A stretch of 64,000 nt of DNA from Scopulibacillus_A cellulosilyticus (GCF_042665295.1 NZ_JBHTCO010000004.1:434001-498000); one strand, 5' to 3'. Counted from the first letter of the stretch, positions 34,763 through 43,355 are shown. Notes: generated by a model not told the origin, from the letters alone. Numbers and translations are program-made.

Positions 34763-35270
34763 AAATTCGTTCAGGTTTAGAAATAATGAAAAAGGATCCG
34801 GCAGCATAAGCGGCAATCTCTTCATCTTCCGTTAATATATTTGCTGTGACAAAGCAAATATGACTGCCGCGGTGCACGAGTTCCGCCTTGCATTTCAATT
34901 TGCTTCCTGTAGCCGGTTTCAAATAATTTAACTTTAATTCTGAAGTCACGCACCGCTTATTTTCCGGTAATAGTTCATTGACTAAAGTTCCCATCACAGT
35001 ATCAGCAAAAGTAGCTGTAATGCCGCCATGAACAATTTTTAAAGGATTTAAAACAAATGGGGTAAGCTCTATTTCAGCTTCATATTTTTTATCTTCGGTT
35101 AATTGTCCCTGATAATTTAGAACACCATTAAGATACGTTTTGGATTTTTTATTTTGCTTTGACCGTATCCCTTGAAGCAATTTTTCAAGTGCATCGAGGT
35201 CATCTGAGCCGGCTTGGGCAAGAGTGTCAGCGAGCAGCCGTTTGATATGATATTTTTTATCTTCGTTCAT
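34761..35270 (-). CDS. Hotdog-fold (PaaI-type) thioesterase
   Basis: 169 residues. The C-terminal hotdog domain (about 50-165) has the HGGITATFADTVMG helix and matching strands of acyl-CoA thioesterases. The N-terminal 45 residues are helical and not part of the fold. Substrate unknown. ATG with AAGGAG eight bases upstream. Confidence 0.8.
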   Translation of the reverse strand: MNEDKKYHIKRLLADTLAQAGSDDLDALEKLLQGIRSKQNKKSKTYLNGVLNYQGQLTEDKKYEAEIELTPFVLNPLKIVHGGITATFADTVMGTLVNELLPENKRCVTSELKLNYLKPATGSKLKCKAELVHRGSHICFVTANILTEDEEIAAYAAGSFFIISKPERI

Positions 35271-35411
35271 TTATATAACTCCTTTACTCTGTTCACTATT
35301 AAATCATACCAGTTTATGTCTTTTTGCGCTATTAAAGAAAATGGGCGCACATCATGATCTAAAATAACTTATGATATAGTAGGTGAGGTTTATATTGTAG
35401 GAGGGTCGAAT

Positions 35412-35885
35412 ATGGCTCACAAAACGGCTGACTCGGTTAAAGCTTTTAAACAGTTTGTTCAAAAGCACCCTGAATTAGCTAAGGGTGTCAAAGAACAAGG
35501 CAAGACATGGAATGATATTTTTGACGAGTGGGTGCTGTACGGAGAAGACAATGAAGTGTGGGAAACATATGGTGTAAAAATGGAAAAACAAAAGCCGCAG
35601 CCGGATCCGTTAAAAAAAATTCTATCTTTTATAAATGGTATTGATGCTAAAAATCTAGAGGAACGTCTAGGACAATTGAATGGTGCCTTAACCAGTATCC
35701 AAGAACTCATCGGTCAATTTCAGCCGAAAAAACCGTCGCAAAACGCGCCGCAATTGCCGCAAAATACAATGCAAAACATTCCCCAAAATATGCCGCCGAA
35801 TATGAGAAACCAACCTTTTCCGCCTTACCAGCGATATATTCAACAACCATCACAACCTATTCAATACTTAAACAAAAAGGATTAA
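35412..35885 (+). CDS. ylbD: YlbD-like putative spore coat protein
   Basis: 157 residues. N-terminal part (about 1-95) with FKQFVQKHPELAKGV and TWNDIFDEWVLYGE is the YlbD pattern. The C-terminal third is low-complexity, Pro/Gln/Asn/Met-rich (repeats of MPQN-like units), as often in coat proteins. Followed seven bases later by ylbE, so likely co-transcribed. ATG with GGAGGG upstream. Confidence 0.8.
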   Translation: MAHKTADSVKAFKQFVQKHPELAKGVKEQGKTWNDIFDEWVLYGEDNEVWETYGVKMEKQKPQPDPLKKILSFINGIDAKNLEERLGQLNGALTSIQELIGQFQPKKPSQNAPQLPQNTMQNIPQNMPPNMRNQPFPPYQRYIQQPSQPIQYLNKKD

Positions 35886-35891
35886 TCGATC

Positions 35892-36170
35892 ATGAGAAAA
35901 GAAATTCAGTACTACCTGGATCAAAATCCCGAACTTAAATATTTTATTAGAATGCATCCCGACTGGTACAGAAGGTTAGGGAGATTTCCAGGAGATGTTT
36001 CCCATTTAAAACAAGAAGCTGATGAATATTACGGAAGAACTTTAAACAAAAAAATTGAACGGTTTAGTGAACAATTAAATCTTATCTCTATGTTTATGGA
36101 AATGGCAAACACAATGGGCAATCAGAATTCTGAAGATAACAAAGAAGTCTCTGAAGAAACCCAGGGTTGA
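35892..36170 (+). CDS. ylbE: YlbE-like protein
   Basis: 92 residues. The conserved core IQYYLDQNPELKYFIRMHPDWYRRLGR is typical of YlbE. The tail is acidic. Second gene of a ylbDE pair. Function unknown; presumably in sporulation with YlbD. Confidence 0.8.
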   Translation: MRKEIQYYLDQNPELKYFIRMHPDWYRRLGRFPGDVSHLKQEADEYYGRTLNKKIERFSEQLNLISMFMEMANTMGNQNSEDNKEVSEETQG

Positions 36171-36200
36171 TCAATTAAATTTTGATCAGCCCTATTTTTC
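36167..36200 (+). terminator. Terminator of ylbDE
   Basis: GGTTGATCA pairs with TGATCAGCC, overlapping the ylbE stop, and is followed by a T-rich run. Confidence 0.7.
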
Positions 36201-36239
36201 AATTTAAAAAGTTTAACAGCATTAAGGGTTTATCTTATA

Positions 36240-36287
36240 AGAAAAACTTAGGCTTTTGCAATTAGAACGGACAAGCCAAGTTTTTCT
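36240..36287. repeat. Unassigned long hairpin upstream of ylbF
   Basis: AGAAAAACTTAGGCTT pairs with AAGCCAAGTTTTTCT (one bulge) around a 17-base loop. No T-run follows, so it is not a typical terminator. The arm resembles the opening of the type-1 repeats (AAGAAAACTTGGC). Confidence 0.45.
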
Positions 36288-36347
36288 AAGTTTTAAAGAG
36301 TGGTAATTTTTGTGGTAAATGATAAAATAGTGGTGAGGTGATATTTT

Positions 36348-36785
36348 ATGATTACCACATTAGAACACGTTTCTGTCCTTGAAGAAACGGATGGTCTTAT
36401 CGGCATGTTAAAACACTCTGATGTATTTGAGCATTATCGTAATATGAGGGACAAGCTTGCAAAGGATCAAGAGGCTCAATCCTTAATTCGCGATTTTGTT
36501 AAAGTAAGAGAGAAGTATGATGAGGTGCAACGATTTGGTAAGTACCATCCTGATTATAAACAGGTAATACAAAATATGATGGATATCAAAAGAGATGTAG
36601 ATTTAAACGATACCATCGCTTCTTATAAGAAGGCTGAGGAGCAAATGGAGCATTTGCTTAATGAGATTAGCCTTGAAATCGCTAGAGCAGTTTCAGATTC
36701 AATTAAAGTGCCTACCGGCAATCCATTCTTTGATCGGGGCTGCGGCGGCGGCTGCGGTACAGGCGGCAAATGCGGGTGTCACTAA
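36348..36785 (+). CDS. ricF: RicF (YlbF), subunit of the RNase Y specificity complex
   Basis: 145 residues. Helical YlbF/YmcA domain (about 10-120) and a Cys-rich tail with Cys132, 136, 142 and 144 after VPTGNPFFDRG. With RicA and RicT it forms the Y-complex that carries iron-sulfur clusters, directs RNase Y mRNA maturation and affects competence, sporulation and biofilm in B. subtilis. GAGGTGAT precedes the ATG. Confidence 0.92.
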   Translation: MITTLEHVSVLEETDGLIGMLKHSDVFEHYRNMRDKLAKDQEAQSLIRDFVKVREKYDEVQRFGKYHPDYKQVIQNMMDIKRDVDLNDTIASYKKAEEQMEHLLNEISLEIARAVSDSIKVPTGNPFFDRGCGGGCGTGGKCGCH

Positions 36786-36910
36786 AGAAAACTCTCCGAT
36801 TGGCAAGCCGAAGCGGAAGACAAAAGGAGAAGTTGCACTTATACTTTCATCCTTAACTAAATTAAGTATTTGAAAGTATAAAGAAAACTTGCCGGCAGGC
36901 AAGTTTTCCT
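36785..36910 (+). repeat. Type-1 structured intergenic repeat, copy C (short form)
   Basis: Begins AAAGAAAACTCTCCGATTGGCAAGCC and has the outer stem CTTATACTTTC (36838-36848) with GAAAGTATAAAG (36872-36883), a compensated change compared with the other copies. The inner hairpin is missing. It ends in a stem AAAACTTGCC / GGCAAGTTTT that could terminate ylbF transcription. Confidence 0.7.
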
Positions 36911-36953
36911 TAAAAAAGACTTTGTAAGCGAATACAGAATTTTGGGAGAATTG

Positions 36954-37226
36954 ATGATGATATTAGGACGAAGAAGGGGAATTATTATATGGCTTCACCA
37001 TTTGAAACATGTTAAGACTTTAAGAAGGTTTGGACATATTCATTACGTTTCAAAGAATATGAAGTATGTCGTCATTTATTGTGACTGTGAAAAAATTGAA
37101 AACATTCTATGTGAACTGGAATCATTAAAATATATTAAAGATGTCAGTATGTCTTATTTACAAGATATAAAAACTGAATATGACAAAAAGAAATTTGGTA
37201 AAGAGCTTGAAGAAATGGCCTATTAG
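36954..37226 (+). CDS. ylbG: YlbG (UPF0298)
   Basis: 90 residues. RRRGIIIWLHHLKHVKTLRRFGHIHYVSK is the family signature; predicted small alpha/beta protein. ATG at 36954 is five bases after GGGAG; the ATG at 36957 is an alternative. Always next to rsmD in Bacillales. Function unknown. Confidence 0.85.
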   Translation: MMILGRRRGIIIWLHHLKHVKTLRRFGHIHYVSKNMKYVVIYCDCEKIENILCELESLKYIKDVSMSYLQDIKTEYDKKKFGKELEEMAY

Positions 37227-37285
37227 AATTACATCTTTTTCATACGTTTTAAACCTTTAAAGAAGTTAAATCGCTTAATAAAAAG

Positions 37286-37318
37286 AAACCCGCAGGTATT
37301 TTCCTGCGGGTTGGTCTT
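37286..37318 (+). terminator. Terminator of ylbG
   Basis: AACCCGCAGG pairs with CCTGCGGGTT around a six-base loop; the T-run is interrupted (GGTCTTT). Confidence 0.65.
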
Positions 37319-37339
37319 TACGCATACGATTGTATGCCA

Positions 37340-37430
37340 AGACAATGGGAGAGGAGAAACCGGCGGAAAAACTTATGGGGAAACGTAAGTCTCCGCGGTT
37401 GGAACAACATCGTTTTGATGTTGTTAAACC
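37340..37430 (+). ncRNA. ylbH-leader-type structured RNA
   Basis: Two adjacent hairpins upstream of rsmD (ylbH). The first (37358-37400) has stem AACCG/CGGTT, then CGGA/TCCG, then CTTATG/CGTAAG closed by a GGGAAA loop. The second is the 9-bp AACAACATC / GATGTTGTT (37403-37425). A conserved cis-regulatory candidate called the ylbH leader is known at this place in Bacillus; I base the assignment on position and structure. Confidence 0.55.
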
Positions 37431-37524
37431 TATTATTGACAGTCACATACAAGGCTATACGTCATAAAATTTTAAAAAATATTCCAAAAAATAATAACTG
37501 CTTAATTGTAATGTTAATCATCTT

Positions 37525-37590
37525 AATAAAGTGAAACTTCCATTTGTGGGACTTCTCCGCTTTTTATATTTACACCATTTGTGGTAGGAT
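37525..37590 (+). repeat. Type-2 intergenic repeat, truncated copy C
   Basis: Starts AATAAAGTGAAACTTCCAT like the two full copies, then departs. CCATTTGTGG appears twice (37540 and 37573 regions). The far end found in the other copies is missing. Confidence 0.45.
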
Positions 37591-37623
37591 AAAACATATC
37601 TTAATATTTAAGGAATGATCGAC

Positions 37624-38193
37624 GTGCGAGTGATAGCTGGGGAATGTAAAGGAAGGGCATTAAAATCTGTCCGCAGCCAATTAACAAGGCCGACAACAGA
37701 TAAAGTAAAAGAAACGATTTTTAATATGATCGGCCCTTTTTTTGACGGCGGACAAGCATTGGATTTATACAGCGGCAGCGGCGGGCTCGGTATTGAGGCG
37801 CTGAGCCGGGGAATAAGCCGGGCTGTTTTTATTGACAAATCCGGTCCGGCAATAAGTACAATAAAAAAAAATATTCAGCTTTGCGGGCTTGAAAATCGTG
37901 CTGAAGTTTATCGGAATGATGCAGGCCGGGCAATTTCTATTTTAGCGAAAAAGCAATCGCGCTTTCATTTGATTTTTATGGATCCTCCTTATGCTAAACA
38001 GAAAATTATCAAAGATATTGAATTAATAATACATAGCAATCTGTTGGAGGAAAATGGTAAGATAATAGTAGAACACGAAGATACTGTCACATTGCCTGAA
38101 CAATTTAATGAAGTGCTTATAAGAATTAAACATCATACATATCATGGGAAAACCGCTGTATCCATTTATGAACATCAGAATAAGGGAGGATAA
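37624..38193 (+). CDS. rsmD: 16S rRNA (guanine966-N2)-methyltransferase RsmD
   Basis: 189 residues, class I SAM-dependent methyltransferase. SAM motif LDLYSGSGGLGIEAL and catalytic DPPY in FMDPPYAKQ. Methylates G966 of small-subunit rRNA. The GTG at 37624 gives the family N-terminus MRVIAGE with AAGGA nine bases upstream. coaD starts four bases after its stop. Confidence 0.93.
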   Translation: MRVIAGECKGRALKSVRSQLTRPTTDKVKETIFNMIGPFFDGGQALDLYSGSGGLGIEALSRGISRAVFIDKSGPAISTIKKNIQLCGLENRAEVYRNDAGRAISILAKKQSRFHLIFMDPPYAKQKIIKDIELIIHSNLLEENGKIIVEHEDTVTLPEQFNEVLIRIKHHTYHGKTAVSIYEHQNKGG

Positions 38194-38197
38194 AAGT

Positions 38198-38689
38198 ATG
38201 GCCGGTATTGCTATTTGCCCGGGAAGTTTCGACCCGGTAACTTATGGACACTTAGACATTATCCAAAGAGGGGCTAAGGTATTTGATGAAGTTATCGTTG
38301 CGGTGTTAAATAACTCCAGTAAAAAGCCTTTATTTACTGTTAAAGAGCGGGTAGCTCTTTTAAAAGAAAGTACGAAGGACATACCCAATGTCTCTGTTGA
38401 TTGGTTTGAAGGATTAATGATTGATTTTGCGAGAAAAAAGAAAGCTAATGCTGTATTACGCGGTTTAAGAGCAATCTCCGATTATGAGTACGAATTGCAA
38501 TTAGCATTAACGAATAAAAAAATCGATGAAAATATAGAAACTTTTTTTATGCCGACAAACAGCAATTATTCATTTTTAAGTTCAAGTATTGTTAAAGAAA
38601 TATCAAAATATCATGGTCCGGTAACTGAGTTAGTACCGGAACCGGTTGAAAAAGCCCTTAAAGAAAAGTATTTACCCCCGCGTGCTTAG
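38198..38689 (+). CDS. coaD: Phosphopantetheine adenylyltransferase
   Basis: 163 residues. Nucleotidyltransferase motif TYGHLD near residue 15 and the C-terminal FLSSSIVKEI that replaces the ISSTxVR loop. Makes dephospho-CoA from phosphopantetheine and ATP, the fourth step of CoA synthesis. ATG at 38198 with GGGAGGA upstream. Confidence 0.95.
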   Translation: MAGIAICPGSFDPVTYGHLDIIQRGAKVFDEVIVAVLNNSSKKPLFTVKERVALLKESTKDIPNVSVDWFEGLMIDFARKKKANAVLRGLRAISDYEYELQLALTNKKIDENIETFFMPTNSNYSFLSSSIVKEISKYHGPVTELVPEPVEKALKEKYLPPRA

Positions 38690-38705
38690 GTGCAGCGGGG
38701 CTTTT
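38675..38705. terminator. Terminator of coaD
   Basis: CCCCGC pairs with GCGGGG around a 13-base loop; short T-run. It overlaps the end of coaD. Confidence 0.6.
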
Positions 38706-38763
38706 CGTACGCTTTTTCTGCTCTCGAACAAGGCATTTAGTAGTATAGTCAGTTTAAATTTTA

Positions 38764-39969
38764 TCAAATTTTTTTCATATTGGTATGCGCCTTGGTTAAT
38801 ATATAGATAATTAGAGTTATGAGTGTTACTAATGATCCAATTTGGATATATGATATCCAAGTTCCTGTAACGGCATGGTTTTGTAAAGATTCAAAGACGG
38901 CATTGACTTGGTTGTTTGTTTGCTTGATATCGATCCATTGAAATAATACATAAGCAAAACATGCTGAGGCGGTACCATGAATAAGCCTGCCTAAAAAGAA
39001 AGGCTTGGCGCTTAATTTCGCATCCGCCAAAATACTTGCGACTTGCGCCTGGATGGAAAAGCCGGCGAAACCAAGGATAAAGCTCGTAACGATCACCTGT
39101 TGCAAAAGAGGTGCGGCAAGGCTGCTGACACTTTTGGCTCCAACGGTGATTTCAAACAGTCCGGGAACAATACCCTTGCTCAGAACTGGCGAAAAATGAA
39201 GCAATAGTAAAAGGTGCTTTAAGCCGTATGCGATAGAATCAGTAATATGCAGCCGGGCAAGCAGTTGATTTAAAACTGAAAAAAGAATAATAAATCCGCC
39301 TACCATCAGTAATGTGCTGACAGAAGTCTGCACGGCATCGCCGAGCATTTTTCCGATAGGCTGTTTATTTCTAATACGTTCTCTATGCATTTGTTTTAAA
39401 GCTTTAATAAAAATGACTGGCGTAGTCCGTTCTTTTTTGGAAAACGATCTTTCATACGGTTTATAAAAACGCATAAAAAGGCCGACACAGATATTACCTA
39501 AATAATGAGACAAAGCAAACACAATCCCTAATGCGGCTTGATGAAAAAAGCCGTAAGCAACCACGCCGAAAATAAAAAGCGGATTTGAAAAGTTTGTGAA
39601 GCTGGCAAGACGTTCAGCTTCAGTTTTTGTTAATTTTTTTTCTTCATATAACCGGGAAGTAATTTTTGCTCCTGCCGGAAAACCCGAGGCAAGCCCCATC
39701 ACAAAGACGAACGCGCCGGCTCCCGGCACTTTAAAAATGGGACGCATAATCGGTTCAAGCAGTATGCCAATAAATGTAACGATACCAAAGCCTATCATTA
39801 ATTCTGATACAATAAAAAATGGCAATAGCGATGGAAAAACAACATTCCACCATAATTTTAGCCCGCTAAGTGAGGCGTCTACTGAAACTTTAGGAAAGGC
39901 AATAATTGAAACAGCAAGGAAAAGAGCTGCTAATGCTAATACAATTGTTTTTATTTTTGCGGCACTCAA
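38764..39969 (-). CDS. ylbJ: Sporulation integral membrane protein YlbJ
   Basis: 401 residues, about eight membrane helices, nucleoside-transporter-like gate repeats (LASGFPAGAKI in the N half, GFAGFSIQAQV in the C half). SigE-dependent in B. subtilis and needed for normal spore formation. The TTG at 39969 follows AGAGGAG by eight bases; an ATG at 40002 is in frame but lacks a site. Confidence 0.9.
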   Translation of the reverse strand: MSAAKIKTIVLALAALFLAVSIIAFPKVSVDASLSGLKLWWNVVFPSLLPFFIVSELMIGFGIVTFIGILLEPIMRPIFKVPGAGAFVFVMGLASGFPAGAKITSRLYEEKKLTKTEAERLASFTNFSNPLFIFGVVAYGFFHQAALGIVFALSHYLGNICVGLFMRFYKPYERSFSKKERTTPVIFIKALKQMHRERIRNKQPIGKMLGDAVQTSVSTLLMVGGFIILFSVLNQLLARLHITDSIAYGLKHLLLLLHFSPVLSKGIVPGLFEITVGAKSVSSLAAPLLQQVIVTSFILGFAGFSIQAQVASILADAKLSAKPFFLGRLIHGTASACFAYVLFQWIDIKQTNNQVNAVFESLQNHAVTGTWISYIQIGSLVTLITLIIYILTKAHTNMKKI

Positions 39970-40113
39970 TGACCCTACTCCTCTCTTTCCAAGTTCGAAC
40001 ATCGCTTGCGCTATGAGAGCATAATTTAAATATAAAGGGAGCGTAAAAGTTGTCCCTAAGTCTAAATATACGCTTGTCAGAATGAATTAGACCTAAAGGA
40101 GTGGATCCTGCTT

Positions 40114-40896
40114 ATGCGAAGACCAAAAATAGGGCTTGCATTAGGTTCCGGCGGTTCAAAAGGGTTTGCTCACGTCGGTGTTCTAAAAGTATTTGAAGAT
40201 GAAAAAATCCCCATTGATATGATAACCGGATCAAGCATGGGAGGATTGGCCGGGGCATTATACGGTGTCGGGCATTCTTATGAAAGCATGTATAAAATGG
40301 CTGTGAATTTTAAAAGACAATATTTTATGGATTTCATCATTCCAAAGATGGGCTTTATTTCCGGAAAAAAAATAACGTCTCTTCTTAAAACGATAACACA
40401 CTGTAAGACCTTTAAAGACTCCAGGGTGCCATTAAAGATTATTGCCACTGATTTGTTACGAGGCGAAAGGGTAATTTTTGAAGAAGGATATTTATACGAA
40501 GCCGTTCGGGCAAGCATCTCCATTCCGGGAATTCTGGTTCCTGTAAAATGGAAAGGGAAGGTTCTGGTGGATGGAGGGGTGATTGATCGTCTTCCGGTTT
40601 CCGTTTTAAAGGATATGGGAGCAGACATTATTATAGCAGTTGATGTAGCAACGTTTAATGGGGAATCCCAAGTCTCATCTATTTTTGATGTGATTTTGCA
40701 AAGTATTGATATTATGCAGGAAGAAATGGTTCGCCATCAGGAGCTCCATGCTGACGTTGTTATCCGGCCGCCAGTGAATCAATTTAATTCTAAAGCATTT
40801 ACTAACATGAATGAGATTATTAAAATAGGGGAGGAAACAGCCAAAAAACAACTGCCATTAATATATAAAGCAATTAAATCTTGGAAGGAGCGGTGA
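40114..40896 (+). CDS. ylbK: Patatin-like phospholipase YlbK
   Basis: 260 residues. Oxyanion motif GSGGSKG, nucleophile Ser41 in GSSMG and catalytic Asp153 in DGG make a complete Ser-Asp dyad, so it should be an active acyl hydrolase. Related to RssA-type bacterial patatins. ylbL follows after two bases. Confidence 0.9.
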   Translation: MRRPKIGLALGSGGSKGFAHVGVLKVFEDEKIPIDMITGSSMGGLAGALYGVGHSYESMYKMAVNFKRQYFMDFIIPKMGFISGKKITSLLKTITHCKTFKDSRVPLKIIATDLLRGERVIFEEGYLYEAVRASISIPGILVPVKWKGKVLVDGGVIDRLPVSVLKDMGADIIIAVDVATFNGESQVSSIFDVILQSIDIMQEEMVRHQELHADVVIRPPVNQFNSKAFTNMNEIIKIGEETAKKQLPLIYKAIKSWKER

Positions 40897-40898
40897 TT

Positions 40899-41927
40899 TT
40901 GAGCAAAAGATCAAAGAATATTACATATTATGTCATACTTATCATCGTAATTATTGCCATCGGGCTTTACTTCTACAGGCTGCCTGTATATGTTGAAAAG
41001 CCCGGGGCAGCTGAGTCGATAAATCCTATCGTGAAAGTAAAGAACGGCCATAAAGTAAACGGCGATTTCATGCTCGTCTATGTGTATGTCGGACAGGCTA
41101 ACATCTATCAATATTTATGGACGAAATATGACCATAACAAATATACAACACTTATGAAACCTCAAGAAGTAAAATTGCCGGATGAAAATAACGAAGAATA
41201 TAATTTACGTCAAGAAAATTATATGCAAAGCGCGCAGGATATAGCTACATATGTTGCTTATAAACATGCGGATAAGCATCCAAAATTAATTAAAGACGGT
41301 GCATTAATAATCAATGTATTTTCTGGCATGCCAGCAGCTAAAGTTTTAAAACCAGGCGATGTGATTGTTTCTGCCAACGGTAAAAAAATCAGTACAATTA
41401 TGGATATGCAAAATGCGTTAAAAGGGGAAAAACCGGGAGATACGATCCCGATGCAAGTGAAACGAAACGGTAAAATTAAAAATGTAAAGGTGAAAGTAAC
41501 CAAATATCCTAAAAAGTTATCTCAAGGTATAAAAAAATACGGCATCGGTGTGATGCAGACAGACGAATTTCATGTCAAAGTTAAACCTGATATTAAGTTT
41601 GATATTAAAAATATCGGCGGACCATCAGCAGGATTAATGATGTCGCTTGAAATCTATGATCAATTAACAAAAGAAGACTTAGCTAAAGGTCATAAAATTG
41701 CTGGAACAGGTACAATTAATTTAGACGATTCAGTAGGGCCGATTGGCGGTATTAAAGAAAAAATTGTAGGCGCCAGTAAATCCGGTGCGGACATATTCTT
41801 TGCTCCGGTTGCTGACAATGAATATAAACAGGCTGAAGCTGCAGCAAAAGATATTGGCACTCATATGAAGGTTGTTCCTGTTAAATCATTTGATGATGCT
41901 TTAAATTACTTGCATCACTTAAAGTAA
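40899..41927 (+). CDS. ylbL: YlbL, PDZ and Lon-type protease domain protein
   Basis: 342 residues. N-terminal membrane anchor (about 8-26), PDZ domain (about 140-205, GMPAAKVLKPGDVIVSANG) and a C-terminal Lon-like peptidase domain with catalytic Ser in GGPSAGLM and Lys in IVGASKSGA. Faces outward; relatives (SepM) cut signalling peptides, and YlbL takes part in DNA-damage recovery in B. subtilis. The TTG at 40899 is eight bases after GGAG. Confidence 0.9.
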   Translation: MSKRSKNITYYVILIIVIIAIGLYFYRLPVYVEKPGAAESINPIVKVKNGHKVNGDFMLVYVYVGQANIYQYLWTKYDHNKYTTLMKPQEVKLPDENNEEYNLRQENYMQSAQDIATYVAYKHADKHPKLIKDGALIINVFSGMPAAKVLKPGDVIVSANGKKISTIMDMQNALKGEKPGDTIPMQVKRNGKIKNVKVKVTKYPKKLSQGIKKYGIGVMQTDEFHVKVKPDIKFDIKNIGGPSAGLMMSLEIYDQLTKEDLAKGHKIAGTGTINLDDSVGPIGGIKEKIVGASKSGADIFFAPVADNEYKQAEAAAKDIGTHMKVVPVKSFDDALNYLHHLK

Positions 41928-41958
41928 GAAACTCGCCATTCGGCGAGTTTCTTACTTT
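41928..41958. terminator. Bidirectional terminator between ylbL and ylbM
   Basis: AGAAACTCGCC pairs with GGCGAGTTTCT; shares the AACTCGCC core with two others. The ylbM stop codon lies in it. Confidence 0.85.
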
Positions 41959-43208
41959 ATATCGGATAGAAAGTGATGGTTTAATTCATCGTAACGGAGC
42001 GGAGGCTGCATAAATTCATTATTGATTTTATTTTTGGGTTGATTGCTTATTGCTGCAAGTTCATAAACTTTAGCAGCTTTCATATCCAGGGACATTAATG
42101 GATCATTGTCCTTGTCCTTTTTTAATCTGGTTATGATCGGCACAGGGCATTGATTTTTAATATGATTTAAATAGGCTTGTCCGTTTTGGTTCATACCAAG
42201 CAGCCGTATATAGGAAGCTTTCTTCTCATTTAACGCATGTAACATTTCTTCTTTTTTTGCGTTAACCAACATATGTGTGCACAGCCGCTGCAGACGGGTC
42301 CAAGTATATCTTTTAGTTTTAAGTTTATCCATAAAGGTATGGAAGGTATTTGAGTCTTGCATTATTTTAATTATACGATTTTCCAATCCTTCTTCAGCTT
42401 CATAAATGGAAGAAAGTGACTCAGCTGTTTCAATGGATAACCGGTACTTTAAGAAAGGGTAGAAATCATCCCATCTGTAGATCTGGTTCCTATCAAAAGC
42501 TGATTTCAAATATTGATATGTAAAAGGCGGAACCGCCCGGTATATTTCTTCTAAGTTGCCGTGTTCAAAGATGGCCTTTCGAATACTGGTCGCACTGGCG
42601 ATGCTTCCATTATTCATATGAACATCATGATAACCGGCGCCAATTCTTTTAACCGTCGATACCTTAATTGGCAGAGCTTGTTCTTTTACAGATTTTAAAT
42701 AATGGTAACCAAGTATATTATTTGGCTGCGAAAGGTCTATGAGGGAATGATTAGAAGTTTTTAGCTCTTGAAAAGCGAGTGCATGGGCTTTTGGATAACT
42801 ATAGCCTTCTTTAAGATATTTTTTTAATTGATGGTCGTATTGCTCTCCGTATTGATCAATGATTGTGATAGTATTTTCAAAAGGCAAAATTTCTCCTTGT
42901 TCACTGCCGAAGCATAGGTCCGTAACGCCTAAATGGCCTAAAATGGAGACAGAGCCGCTGGCGAAGATTTCGGCTTTTTGCGTCGAAAAGGCATACGGCA
43001 GTTCAACAACAATGTCTATTCCTGCAAGAAGCGCTAATTTGGTTCTTAACCATTTTGAAACGAGTGCCGGTTCGCCCCGTTGTAAAAAGTAGCCGCTCAT
43101 GACAGCGACAAGGACGTCGGCGCCAGTATTTTCACGTGTTTTTTGAATGTGGTGTAAATGACCGTTATGAAGCGGGTTGTATTCTACAATCACACCTGCT
43201 ACTTTCAA
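41952..43208 (-). CDS. tmcAL: tRNA(Met) cytidine acetate ligase
   Basis: 418 residues (YlbM). Nucleotidyltransferase-like N-terminus MKVAGVIVEYNPLHNGHLHH with the HxGH motif. It forms acetyl-adenylate from acetate and ATP and transfers the acetyl group to the wobble cytidine of elongator tRNA(Met), giving ac4C34. TTG start with AGGAGGG six bases upstream. Divergent from ylbN. Confidence 0.92.
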   Translation of the reverse strand: MKVAGVIVEYNPLHNGHLHHIQKTRENTGADVLVAVMSGYFLQRGEPALVSKWLRTKLALLAGIDIVVELPYAFSTQKAEIFASGSVSILGHLGVTDLCFGSEQGEILPFENTITIIDQYGEQYDHQLKKYLKEGYSYPKAHALAFQELKTSNHSLIDLSQPNNILGYHYLKSVKEQALPIKVSTVKRIGAGYHDVHMNNGSIASATSIRKAIFEHGNLEEIYRAVPPFTYQYLKSAFDRNQIYRWDDFYPFLKYRLSIETAESLSSIYEAEEGLENRIIKIMQDSNTFHTFMDKLKTKRYTWTRLQRLCTHMLVNAKKEEMLHALNEKKASYIRLLGMNQNGQAYLNHIKNQCPVPIITRLKKDKDNDPLMSLDMKAAKVYELAAISNQPKNKINNEFMQPPLRYDELNHHFLSDIK

Positions 43209-43296
43209 TCAAATCCCTCCTAGAAATTGTCATGCATATGATATAATTATAATTTGTTACAGACAGTTTGGAAACAAGCGAGGTCAAGTTTGTATA

Positions 43297-43325
43297 TTGA
43301 CATTTAAATAGACTAAGACTATAAT
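43297..43325 (+). promoter_or_regulatory. Consensus SigA promoter of ylbN-rpmF
   Basis: TTGACA (43297-43302), 17-base spacer, TATAAT (43320-43325): no mismatch to the housekeeping consensus. The start would be near 43332, just ahead of the ylbN ribosome site. Fits strong growth-linked expression of ribosomal protein L32. Confidence 0.9.
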
Positions 43326-43355
43326 TACAATTGTTGTCTTAAAGGTGGTATTGTA

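Noticed and set aside
35750..35860. Pro/Gln/Asn-rich repeat in ylbD as a tandem DNA repeat
   Set aside because: The protein is low-complexity but the DNA units vary too much to be a tandem array.
37334..37534. 66-codon plus-strand frame between ylbG and rsmD
   Set aside because: It runs through the ylbH-leader hairpins, has no ribosome site and a composition unlike a protein.
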